Shown here in pieces: positions 24,157 to 31,780 of a stretch of DNA of 64,000 bases. The notes under the pieces are model-generated. The model ran no database searches and had not been told where the DNA came from. It saw only the letters and a program-made list of their open reading frames with translations. A program made the position numbers and the translations under genes. The DNA lies in the NCBI GenBank assembly GCA_963677395.2, contig OY781965.2, positions 1,736,001 through 1,800,000 of the forward strand. Reading direction: 5' to 3'. Each line of letters starts with the position of its first letter. The stretch's first letter is position 1. This stretch comes from G963667975 sp963677395. Lineage in GTDB: Bacteria > Bacteroidota > Bacteroidia > Bacteroidales > G963667975.

Positions 24157-24636
24157 ATGAATACACTAATTGTTTATGCCACTACTCATGGCACAACCGG
24201 AAAGGTAGCTCAAAAAATTAAAGAAGGATTAGACGTTCCTTGTACATTAATAAATCTGAAAACAGACGATTTGCCTGATTTGTCTGAATACCAAAGAATT
24301 ATTGTAGGAGGTTCTATCCATGCAGGACAAATACAAAGCCGGATAAAAGACTTTTGCAGGAAAAACACCCTGGAGCTTCTTCAAAAACAGCTTGCACTTT
24401 ATATTTGCTGTATGCACGAAAATGAACTGGCTGAGCAGCAATTCACAAATGCGTTTCCGGAAATACTCAGAAATCATGCTCAAAGCAAAAAAATAATGGG
24501 GGGTGAATATTTATTTGAAAAAATGAATTTCTTCCAAAAGGTTCTGGTGCGTAAGATTGCCGGCGTAAATGAAACACAATCTCGTATCAATGAACCAGCA
24601 ATCTGTGAATTTATTTCAGAACTTATGGTAAAATAA
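24157..24636 (+). CDS. Flavodoxin-domain protein (HemG-like)
   Basis: A 159-residue protein with a flavodoxin_5-type fold: NTLIVYATTHGTTGKVAQKI is the FMN phosphate-binding loop region and RIIVGGSIHAGQIQSRIKDF the second flavin loop. The C-terminal segment is LVRKIAGVNETQSRINEP. The family includes protoporphyrinogen oxidase HemG, but many Bacteroidota members sit away from haem genes, and none is nearby. It is likely to be co-transcribed with the lipoprotein upstream. A truncated FMN-binding-like gene follows. Confidence 0.78.
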   Translation: MNTLIVYATTHGTTGKVAQKIKEGLDVPCTLINLKTDDLPDLSEYQRIIVGGSIHAGQIQSRIKDFCRKNTLELLQKQLALYICCMHENELAEQQFTNAFPEILRNHAQSKKIMGGEYLFEKMNFFQKVLVRKIAGVNETQSRINEPAICEFISELMVK

Positions 24637-24752
24637 AGATTGAGTTAATCAAAAAAGAGTATATGTATAATGCTGATGATTAGAAATGTAAAGACTAATC
24701 AAGTTTGCGAAGATTGGGTTTTCACATTTCTTCAATCGGTACTAATTAACGG

Positions 24753-25064
24753 ATGAATATGAAGATTACTGTCTATAAATATATATTTCAACTGTTTATA
24801 TTGTTGTTTGTAATTGTAAATGAATCGTGGAAGCCAGCTGAAATAATGAATTACGCTATCGATATCCATATAATTCAGGATGGAATTTATACCGGATATT
24901 TTAAAAAACAGAATAAAGCAAGCGCAAAAGTGGAGATCGGAAATAAGAGAATTGTTTCGCTCACTCTTGAAAAGTTTGAAGCAACACCTTTTGGCAGAAA
25001 AGCAAAAGATCCGATTCCTCAACGAATTTTTCAACTCCAATATCATATTATTACAAGCTTGTAA
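24753..25064 (+). pseudogene. Truncated FMN-binding (FMN_bind-like) domain protein
   Basis: A 103-residue frame with an N-terminal membrane helix (about 8-24). It then resembles an FMN_bind domain: DGIYTGYFKKQNKASAKVEIGNK, RIVSLTLEKFEATPFGRKAK and IPQRIFQLQ. Complete domains continue into a SGATxxS motif, whose Thr or Ser carries covalent FMN; here the frame stops after ITSL and the motif is missing. The end of repeat locus 2 begins about 22 bases later, so repeat arrival or rearrangement may have removed the 3' part. It could instead be a short, real relative; the motif match is moderate. Confidence 0.5.
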
Positions 25065-25086
25065 CTGATCCCATATCAGATATATC

Positions 25087-25128
25087 CCTCAAAAAGTTTA
25101 CGGACGCCATTCCTGCTTTCAAATAGTT
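25087..25128 (-). repeat. Tail end of repeat locus 2
   Basis: The reverse complement contains GTCAACTATTTGAAAGCAGG and the adjoining GTCCGTAA segment, matching the tail of locus 1 near 11710-11745. It ends in TTGAGGGA, as does the outer boundary of locus 1. Confidence 0.75.
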
Positions 25129-25632
25129 GACCCGCAAGCTTACGCAACGTCCCGTACGTTTGGATTATGGCACTGTAAGTTCATACAGTAAGACCCTGAA
25201 GCTTCAAAGTGCCTCTGCAAGTTTATGCAATAAGACTCTGAAGCTTCAAGGTGACACTGTAAGTTTATGCAATAAGACCCTGAAGCTTCAAAGTGCCTCT
25301 GCAAGTTTATGCAATAAGACCCTGAAGCTTCAAAGTGCCTCTGCAAGTTTATGCAATAAGACCCTGAAGCTTCAAGGTGGCATTGCAAGTTTATGCAATA
25401 AGGCTCTGAAGCTTCAAGGTGACACTGTAAGTTCATAGAGTAGTCCCGTACGTTTGTATTATGGCATTGCAAGTTTATGCAATAGCTCCGTACGTTTGTA
25501 TTATGGCATTGCAAGTTTATGCAATAGCTCCGTACGTTTGTATTATGGCATTGCAAGTTTATGCAATAGCTCCGTATGTTTGTATTATGGCATTGCAAGT
25601 TCATAGAGTAGTCCCGTACGTTTGTATTCGGG
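25129..25632 (-). repeat. Repeat locus 2: twelve 42-bp units (types A and C), inverted relative to locus 1
   Basis: Units start at 25129 and every 42 bp to 25591, twelve exact periods (504 bp). Read on the plus strand, 25129 is a degenerate A unit; 25171-25381 are six type C units containing the 10-bp palindrome TGAAGCTTCA; 25423-25591 are five type A units containing CCGTACG. Several units have perfect stems with different sequences (ATTGCA/TGCAAT, ACTGTA/TACAGT). Orientation is opposite to locus 1. Type B units are absent here. Confidence 0.95.
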
Positions 25633-25706
25633 AGTATTCACGTGTGCCGGTGGTACTGTCCAAAAAAGTGTGTAAACTCTATTTTTTGGTTTTTGAATCC
25701 CCTCTC
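25633..25706 (-). repeat. Leader end of repeat locus 2
   Basis: Reverse complement of the leader at 9046-9120, including the CACACGTGAATACTCCCG region, with a few changes and one A-run indel. Its outer edge merges into the hairpin at 25701-25722. Confidence 0.85.
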
Positions 25707-25722
25707 AAATTGAATTGAGAGG
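25701..25722. terminator. Hairpin at the outer edge of repeat locus 2
   Basis: A perfect 8-bp stem, CCTCTCAA-ATTGAA-TTGAGAGG, without a strong T-run. It could be a weak terminator or a boundary structure. Between here and 25918 no credible gene is seen; TATATTTG at 25858-25865 is a plausible -7 element for the S4-domain gene. Confidence 0.4.
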
Positions 25723-25917
25723 TTTGAAAAGAAAAAAATACCGCTTTGGATTTGATATTAAATCAAGGATAATTGATACTTTTCTTTTTAATAAAGATTA
25801 TGGGTGTGGATGTTTTATCGACGAAGCTTTTTTCGCAAAATATTGCATTCACTTTGTTATATTTGCAAATGATAATGAAGGTTATAATTTTCTGTAAATT
25901 AAATATATAATAAAGGT

Positions 25918-26130
25918 ATGATGGAGTTTAAACTCGAAGGTAGCGAATACATTGAATTGAACAAGTTGTTGAAAATTTTAAATCTGGCAGAGTCTGGAGG
26001 CGAAGCTAATTTTCGGATTACAGAAGGGGAGATAATTGTGAATAAGCAGGTTGAGCTTCAGAAACGTAAAAAACTCAGGGTAGGTGATATTGTGGAGTGT
26101 GATGGGACTGAAATCAGAATAATTGAATAG
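25918..26130 (+). CDS. S4-domain RNA-binding protein (YbcJ/RlbA-like)
   Basis: A 70-residue protein that is almost entirely one S4-like domain: FKLEGSEYIELNKLLKILNL, ESGGEANFRITEGEIIVN, then ELQKRKKLRVGDIVECDG. This pattern is shared with small stand-alone S4 proteins such as E. coli YbcJ, which bind structured RNA and are linked to ribosome function. The start could be either of two adjacent ATG codons. Stand-alone gene. Confidence 0.85.
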   Translation: MMEFKLEGSEYIELNKLLKILNLAESGGEANFRITEGEIIVNKQVELQKRKKLRVGDIVECDGTEIRIIE

Positions 26131-26279
26131 TGTTTCTTTTTTGTGATTGTTCGGAAATTGGATTTTTTTGTTGTAATATTGTTTATCACTATAAAAGATT
26201 CTCATCTTATATGAGTATGTAAATTTTTTAGTTTAAGCTTAGATTTGCCAATCTGATAAACATAAATTTGATAGGGATT

Positions 26280-27485
26280 ATGAAAGAACCTGATGTTCCT
26301 GAAAACGAAGAGTCCAGACTAAAAGCCCTGAAATCATACCAGATTTTAGATACAATACCAGAAAAGGATTTTGATGATATCACAAAATTAGCTTCGGAAA
26401 TTTGTAAAACACCAATTTCTTTAGTTTCGTTAATTGATGCTGATCGTCAGTGGTTTAAGTCTCACTATGGGCTTGATGCAAGTGAAACTCCCCGTGAAGT
26501 TGCTTTTTGTGCTCATGCCATCAATAAACCAAATGAAATATTGATTATTCCTGATTCCAGAGAAGATGACAGGTTTGCTGATAATCCATTAGTTACAGAT
26601 TCTCCGTATGTGATTTTTTATGCAGGTGTACCGTTAGTTGATGCAGAAGGTTTTGCATTAGGAACATTGTGTATCATTGATCAGCACCCAAAAGAGTTAA
26701 GTTCTTCGCAATTAGAATCATTGAAGTCTCTTGCCAATCAGATCGTGAAATTGATGGAGCTTCGGAAAAAAAACATTGAACTTCTCAAAATTAAAGAAAC
26801 GTTGGAGTATAAAAATAAGGAACTGGAACAGTTTGCGTATGTTGTTTCACATGATATAAAATCTCCATTAGCTAACATTATTACATTGTCAGATCTAATT
26901 GAAAAAGAATTTGTTTTAAATAATCAGGAGTTGACTGAATATTTGAATATGTTGACTCTGTCGGCCTATAAACTTAAAGATTTTGTGGATGGATTGTTAG
27001 AATATTACCGTAGTGAACAAATTCGATTACAATATTCTGCTCCCATAAAACTTCATAGTTTCTTGCAATCGATAATTCCCATGATAGGAAATATGCAATC
27101 GTGTAAATTGAATTATCCGGAAGAGAATCCGGAAATCGAAATAAATAAAATAGCATTAGAGCAAGTATTAATCAATTTAATCAGCAATAGTACAAAGTAT
27201 AACGATAAGGAGGAAGCTGTAATTGATTTGCATTTTAGGGAAGATGCTGAAAACTATTATTTTGAAGTACGTGATAATGGGATAGGTATTCCTGAAAAGT
27301 ATCAATCTCAGGTTTTTGATCTTTTTAAAACCTTTGGTCAAAAGGATAAATATGGAAACTTTGGTACAGGGATAGGACTTGCTACAGTAAATAAACTTGT
27401 TCGTAGAATGGGCGGAGTAATCACTGTGGAATCAGTTCTTGGGAAAGGCACTATATTTCGGTTTAATATAAAAAAGTCGTTGTAA
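26280..27485 (+). CDS. Soluble GAF-domain sensor histidine kinase
   Basis: A 401-residue cytoplasmic kinase. A GAF domain occupies about 18-165 (FDDITKLASEICKTPISLVSLID, GVPLVDAEGFALGTLCIID), followed by a coiled linker, HisKA with His191 in YVVSHDIKSPLANI, and HATPase_c with LINLISNSTKYNDKEE, DNGIGIP and GTGIGLATVNKLV. An earlier TTG in frame is rejected because the ATG at 26280 follows an AGGGA ribosome-binding site. It is convergent with the glycogen phosphorylase fusion and close to the large kinase cluster, so it may belong to the same signalling network. No receiver or regulator is attached. Confidence 0.9.
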   Translation: MKEPDVPENEESRLKALKSYQILDTIPEKDFDDITKLASEICKTPISLVSLIDADRQWFKSHYGLDASETPREVAFCAHAINKPNEILIIPDSREDDRFADNPLVTDSPYVIFYAGVPLVDAEGFALGTLCIIDQHPKELSSSQLESLKSLANQIVKLMELRKKNIELLKIKETLEYKNKELEQFAYVVSHDIKSPLANIITLSDLIEKEFVLNNQELTEYLNMLTLSAYKLKDFVDGLLEYYRSEQIRLQYSAPIKLHSFLQSIIPMIGNMQSCKLNYPEENPEIEINKIALEQVLINLISNSTKYNDKEEAVIDLHFREDAENYYFEVRDNGIGIPEKYQSQVFDLFKTFGQKDKYGNFGTGIGLATVNKLVRRMGGVITVESVLGKGTIFRFNIKKSL

Positions 27486-27507
27486 TTGAATAAATTACAA
27501 CGACTTT
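27470..27507. terminator. Intrinsic terminator between the GAF kinase and the synthase-phosphorylase gene
   Basis: A perfect 15-bp stem (AAAGTCGTTGTAATT with its complement, loop GAATA) overlaps the kinase stop codon. The T-run is on the minus-strand side, so it best ends the long minus-strand transcript. Confidence 0.8.
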
Positions 27508-27527
27508 GGGTCGATTTTATATCTGAA

Positions 27528-30500
27528 TTAAAACCACTTTACTAAATTAAAATCTTGCCGATGTGCTAATAACGTATGTACCGGGTAGATGCGGAATGCA
27601 AAGTTATAAACACCTGCACGAATTATAGGTATTTTACATGAATACCGAGCGAATTTACCTTCATGTTTTTCAAATTCAAGAGGCTCTGTAAATAATGGCT
27701 GTTTTACTTCGTCGTTTTCTTTTTTGCCGAATACTACTTCCACTGCAATATCAGCCCAACTTAATTCATTGGTGTTGATTAATAAGCTTGCATTAAAAAC
27801 GTCTCCAAGCAGAAGTGTATCATGAGTAAAATCAGGAATATCATACGAAATTAACTGTATATCTTCCCATGCTCGCATTACTTTTAATTTCCATGCTGCA
27901 ATTAATCTTGCATTTTCGTAATTGTTTTGCTGGAGTAAATTGCTGCGTTTGAAAAGCTTACTATAATACTGGTTGTAGTAGTCATCTATTTGACGTTTCA
28001 TCGTAAAATGCGGCGCAATTTTAACCAGTGTATTTTTGATATGCATAATCCATTTGTCCGGAATAGAATCGATTCCACAATCATAATACGTTGGGATTAT
28101 TTCGTCTTCGAGTAACGAATAGATTGTTTCAGCATCCAGTTCGTTTTGGAAAGAAGTTTTGTCATAGGTGTTTTCTTCTTTTAATGCCCATCCTGCTCCC
28201 GGAGTATAACCTTCGGCCCACCAGCCATCCAGAACAGAAAAGTTCAGCACCCCGTTCATAACAGCTTTTTCTCCGGAAGTTCCGGATGCTTCAAGTGGTC
28301 GGGTAGGGGTGTTTAGCCATAAATCAACACCTTTGGTTAAGTATTTGGCAAGCTCAATATCATAGTTTTCAATGAAGATAATTTTGCCAATAAATTCTGG
28401 CTTACGAGAAATTTCGTAAATGGATTTAATTAAATCCTGACCAGCTTTGTCGTTAGGATGAGCCTTGCCTGCAAATACAAATTTTACAGGTTTTTGTGGA
28501 TTATTAACAAGTGATGCAAGACGTTCAGGGTTCGAAAAAAGCAAATGAGCCCGTTTGTAAGTGGCAAATCTTCTGGCAAAACCAATTATCAAAGCGTCTG
28601 TATTTAATTCTTCCAAAGTTTGGAAAATCAGCTTAGGATTTTCGGTTCTTCGAGTCATTTCATCATTCAAACGACGTGATACGAACTCAAGTAATTGCTT
28701 TTTTTGTTTTTTGCGTAAATTCCAAATTATTTCATTTTCAACCTTATAGATAGGTGCCCATGTTTCTTCACTTGATTGTTTCGAAAGAAAATCTTCGCCA
28801 AGTTCTTTTTTGTAAAACTCTAACCATGACTTTGAAGCCCATGTTGGTAAATGTACACCATTGGTAACATATCCAATATGATTTTCTTCTGCAAAGTATC
28901 CTGGGTAAAGATCATTAAACATTTCACGGGAAACTCTTCCATGAATTTTACTTACTCCATTTACTTCCTGCGAAAGCTTGGTTGCCAAAACGCTTACCGA
29001 AAATTTCTCATTTACATCGTTTTCGTGGAAACGCCCCAGATTCATAAATTGCTCCCAACTGATGTTGAGTTGATCTGGGATATGGGAGAGGTAAACACGA
29101 AGAAGATCTTCGCTAAATGCATCATGTCCGGCCGGTACTGGAGTATGGGTAGTAAATAAGGTTGATGAACGCACAACTTCTTTCGCTTGAGCATAAGAAA
29201 GTCTATCGCGTTGTACCAGATTTGCCAAACGTTCTACACTATGGAATGCGGAGTGTCCTTCATTGTTATGGTAAATGTAGGGCTTCAAATTTAAAGCTTC
29301 AAGCAATCGAATTCCTCCAAAACCTAACAAAAGTTCTTGTTTTAAACGATTTTCCCAATCACCGCCATAAAGATGGAACGTTACCGAACGATCGCTTTCT
29401 TGATTTTCATCAATGTCGGTATCAAGCAGATAAAGCGGAATGCGCCCTACTTCTACTTTCCATACCTTTGCCCATAACATACGACCTGGTAGCGGAATGC
29501 TTACTTTTAGCCATTTGTTACATGATGACATTACTGGAAGAAGTGGTAAATGTGTGAATTTCTGTGGAATGTATTGTGCAATTTGCTCGCCGTTTATTGA
29601 AAGTGTTTGCTTAAAATACCCGTATCGATAGAGTAAACCAACACCAATCATGTTTTTATTGGAATCGGATGCTTCTTTCAGGTAATCTCCTGCAAGCATT
29701 CCTAGTCCACCTGAAAAAATTTTCAATGTGTCATGCAAGCCGTACTCCATACAAAAATAGGCAACAAGTTCTTCCGGTTTATAGACCATTTCATCTATAT
29801 AGCGGTCAAACTTATCCACAACATCATTTAGTTTCTGAATAAAGCTTTTGCTTTTTTCCAGTTCGGAAATTTCTTTAACCGTCAATGATTCAAGTAGCGC
29901 GATAGGATTGAATTTCAGTTCATACCATCGCTCTTTATTAATTGATTCAAATAATTCAGATGCATCAGTATTCCATGTCCACCATAAATTTTTTGACAGG
30001 CAAACTAACCTTTCCAATGCTTTAGGAATAAGAGGTTTTACCAGTACTTTTTTCCATTCAGGATAAACATTCTGTTCTGATTTTGTAGTAGGCTCCTGAA
30101 AATGGGGCATTTTTGATTTATAAAGTTCAAGGCGGTTCGCAGATTTTCTTAATGCAATATCATAAGCCTTGAAGTAGAAATCAATCATGTTTTTCCACAA
30201 AGCAGATCTTGATACTTCTAATGACCGTAGTCGTGCATATTGAATATCCTCCGCCTTTTTAATCTGGCAGGAAAGTAACGATTCCGTAATCTGACTTACC
30301 ACTTCATCGTAGTTATCGTCAGTTCGTTCAATTACCTTTAAGCATCCTTTTATATCGCTTAAAAAGGGCTTAATCCATAACCCAAAACCGGCTAATGAGG
30401 TTGTAATAGTCGGAATATGAAACGCTAAACTTTCAAGTGGAGTATAGCCCCATGGCTCATAATAAGATGGAAATATAGAAGCGTCGAAGCCTATCAAAAA

Positions 30501-31769
30501 GTCGTAATAATGCAGGTTGAAAATACCATCATGGCCATCGAGATAAGCAGGTACAAACAGAACCTTTACTTTTGATTCTTTAGTGTTTGTGAGCCCATTT
30601 TTACGAAATGCTTTAATTACAGGATCATTTTCATCGTCAAACAAATCATGAGTTGAAAAAATATTAGGATTTGGTTCTTTTGTTTCCTTCTCATTTAATG
30701 CTTTCAAAAGATTCTGATCAGGCCCAACATGATGAGCTGGCACAGAAATTACAGCAAGAATTTCACGATTTAACTCTTTTGACTCGTTCAGTTTGCCCAA
30801 TGCGTCAATGAAAACATCAATTCCTTTATTCTTAAATTCATATCGTCCACTGTTTATCAGAAAGATACAATCATTTGTCAATTCAAATCCGAAATGAGAA
30901 GCAGCTACTTTCCGGATATCATTTCGAGCCTTATTCCGTATGATATCAAAGCTTTTTTCATCAGGAACAAAAGAATCTTCAAACCCGTTTGGTGTAACGA
31001 TATCGACATCTTTTCCCAGAAAATAATGACATTCATTACCTGTAAGGTCGCTTACAGTTGTAAAACAATCAGCATGTTGTGCAGAAAGTTTTTCGAGAGA
31101 TTGTTTACTAATTACATTGAATTCCTTGGCAATAACATCGGGATTAAACGTATCCATTTTGCTGTATAATGGTAATCCGTTCCCTGCTATACATCGCCCT
31201 AAAACAGTTGCATGTGTTGTGAAAAGTGTCCCAATTTGAGGTGCTTTATCTTTGAGGTAAAGAACTCCTGTCCCGGTCATCCATTCATGAAACTGAGCTA
31301 TAATTTTTTCGTGAGATCCTATATAGTACTTATAATAGCTTTCGATAATTTTAGCAGAAGCATATCCAAATAACGCTGGTTCAATGTAATCCCATTGCCC
31401 ATACAGAGAATCAAGATGGTATAATTCCCACATGTGTGAAAATACCACATCTTTTTCAGCAAAGCATGAGGTGAAATCAACCAGAATAGCTACCGGGTTT
31501 CCTGCAATATTCCAACGACCAATCCTGAATCGCAAGCCTTCTGACTCAGCTTTTTTTTGCCATTGCCTAAATAGCTGCTTGTCTTCGATGAATTCGTTAT
31601 TTACCGGATTATCTTTCAGTAAATCAGGTCCAATTAAGATATAATTATCGCCTAACTGACTTTGAAGTGTTAACGCTTTGGTTGATACAACGGTATATAT
31701 TCCGCCAACTTTATTGCATACTTCCCAACTGACTTCAAAAATAAAGTCAGGTTTTACCATATTATCCAT
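27528..31769 (-). CDS. Glycogen synthase (GT3-like) fused to alpha-glucan phosphorylase (GT35)
   Basis: A 1413-residue bifunctional-looking enzyme. Residues about 8-545 match the GT3 glycogen synthase fold (FEVSWEVCNKVGGIYTVV, FTTHATVLGR, TVSDLTGNEC, and the donor site PSYYEPWGYTPLESLAFHIPTI). Residues about 570-1413 match the alpha-glucan phosphorylase family (YFCMEYGLHDTLKIFSGGLGMLAGDYLKEASD, THTPVPAGHDAF, GRFHEND), with the pyridoxal-phosphate lysine in ASGTSGEKAVMNG (about 1168). The fusion is known in Bacteroidota. It unites glycogen making and breaking in one cytoplasmic polypeptide. It ends a minus-strand run of kinase genes, 11 bases after the nearest one. Confidence 0.88.
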   Translation of the reverse strand: MDNMVKPDFIFEVSWEVCNKVGGIYTVVSTKALTLQSQLGDNYILIGPDLLKDNPVNNEFIEDKQLFRQWQKKAESEGLRFRIGRWNIAGNPVAILVDFTSCFAEKDVVFSHMWELYHLDSLYGQWDYIEPALFGYASAKIIESYYKYYIGSHEKIIAQFHEWMTGTGVLYLKDKAPQIGTLFTTHATVLGRCIAGNGLPLYSKMDTFNPDVIAKEFNVISKQSLEKLSAQHADCFTTVSDLTGNECHYFLGKDVDIVTPNGFEDSFVPDEKSFDIIRNKARNDIRKVAASHFGFELTNDCIFLINSGRYEFKNKGIDVFIDALGKLNESKELNREILAVISVPAHHVGPDQNLLKALNEKETKEPNPNIFSTHDLFDDENDPVIKAFRKNGLTNTKESKVKVLFVPAYLDGHDGIFNLHYYDFLIGFDASIFPSYYEPWGYTPLESLAFHIPTITTSLAGFGLWIKPFLSDIKGCLKVIERTDDNYDEVVSQITESLLSCQIKKAEDIQYARLRSLEVSRSALWKNMIDFYFKAYDIALRKSANRLELYKSKMPHFQEPTTKSEQNVYPEWKKVLVKPLIPKALERLVCLSKNLWWTWNTDASELFESINKERWYELKFNPIALLESLTVKEISELEKSKSFIQKLNDVVDKFDRYIDEMVYKPEELVAYFCMEYGLHDTLKIFSGGLGMLAGDYLKEASDSNKNMIGVGLLYRYGYFKQTLSINGEQIAQYIPQKFTHLPLLPVMSSCNKWLKVSIPLPGRMLWAKVWKVEVGRIPLYLLDTDIDENQESDRSVTFHLYGGDWENRLKQELLLGFGGIRLLEALNLKPYIYHNNEGHSAFHSVERLANLVQRDRLSYAQAKEVVRSSTLFTTHTPVPAGHDAFSEDLLRVYLSHIPDQLNISWEQFMNLGRFHENDVNEKFSVSVLATKLSQEVNGVSKIHGRVSREMFNDLYPGYFAEENHIGYVTNGVHLPTWASKSWLEFYKKELGEDFLSKQSSEETWAPIYKVENEIIWNLRKKQKKQLLEFVSRRLNDEMTRRTENPKLIFQTLEELNTDALIIGFARRFATYKRAHLLFSNPERLASLVNNPQKPVKFVFAGKAHPNDKAGQDLIKSIYEISRKPEFIGKIIFIENYDIELAKYLTKGVDLWLNTPTRPLEASGTSGEKAVMNGVLNFSVLDGWWAEGYTPGAGWALKEENTYDKTSFQNELDAETIYSLLEDEIIPTYYDCGIDSIPDKWIMHIKNTLVKIAPHFTMKRQIDDYYNQYYSKLFKRSNLLQQNNYENARLIAAWKLKVMRAWEDIQLISYDIPDFTHDTLLLGDVFNASLLINTNELSWADIAVEVVFGKKENDEVKQPLFTEPLEFEKHEGKFARYSCKIPIIRAGVYNFAFRIYPVHTLLAHRQDFNLVKWF

Positions 31770-31780
31770 AATTATTTCAA

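Noticed and set aside
25127..25718. Three overlapping frames in repeat locus 2
   Set aside because: Same artefact; they run through tail, units and leader regardless of boundaries.
25715..25897. 60-codon frame after repeat locus 2
   Set aside because: Starts with TTG inside the hairpin and runs over the likely promoter of the S4-domain gene; composition not protein-like.
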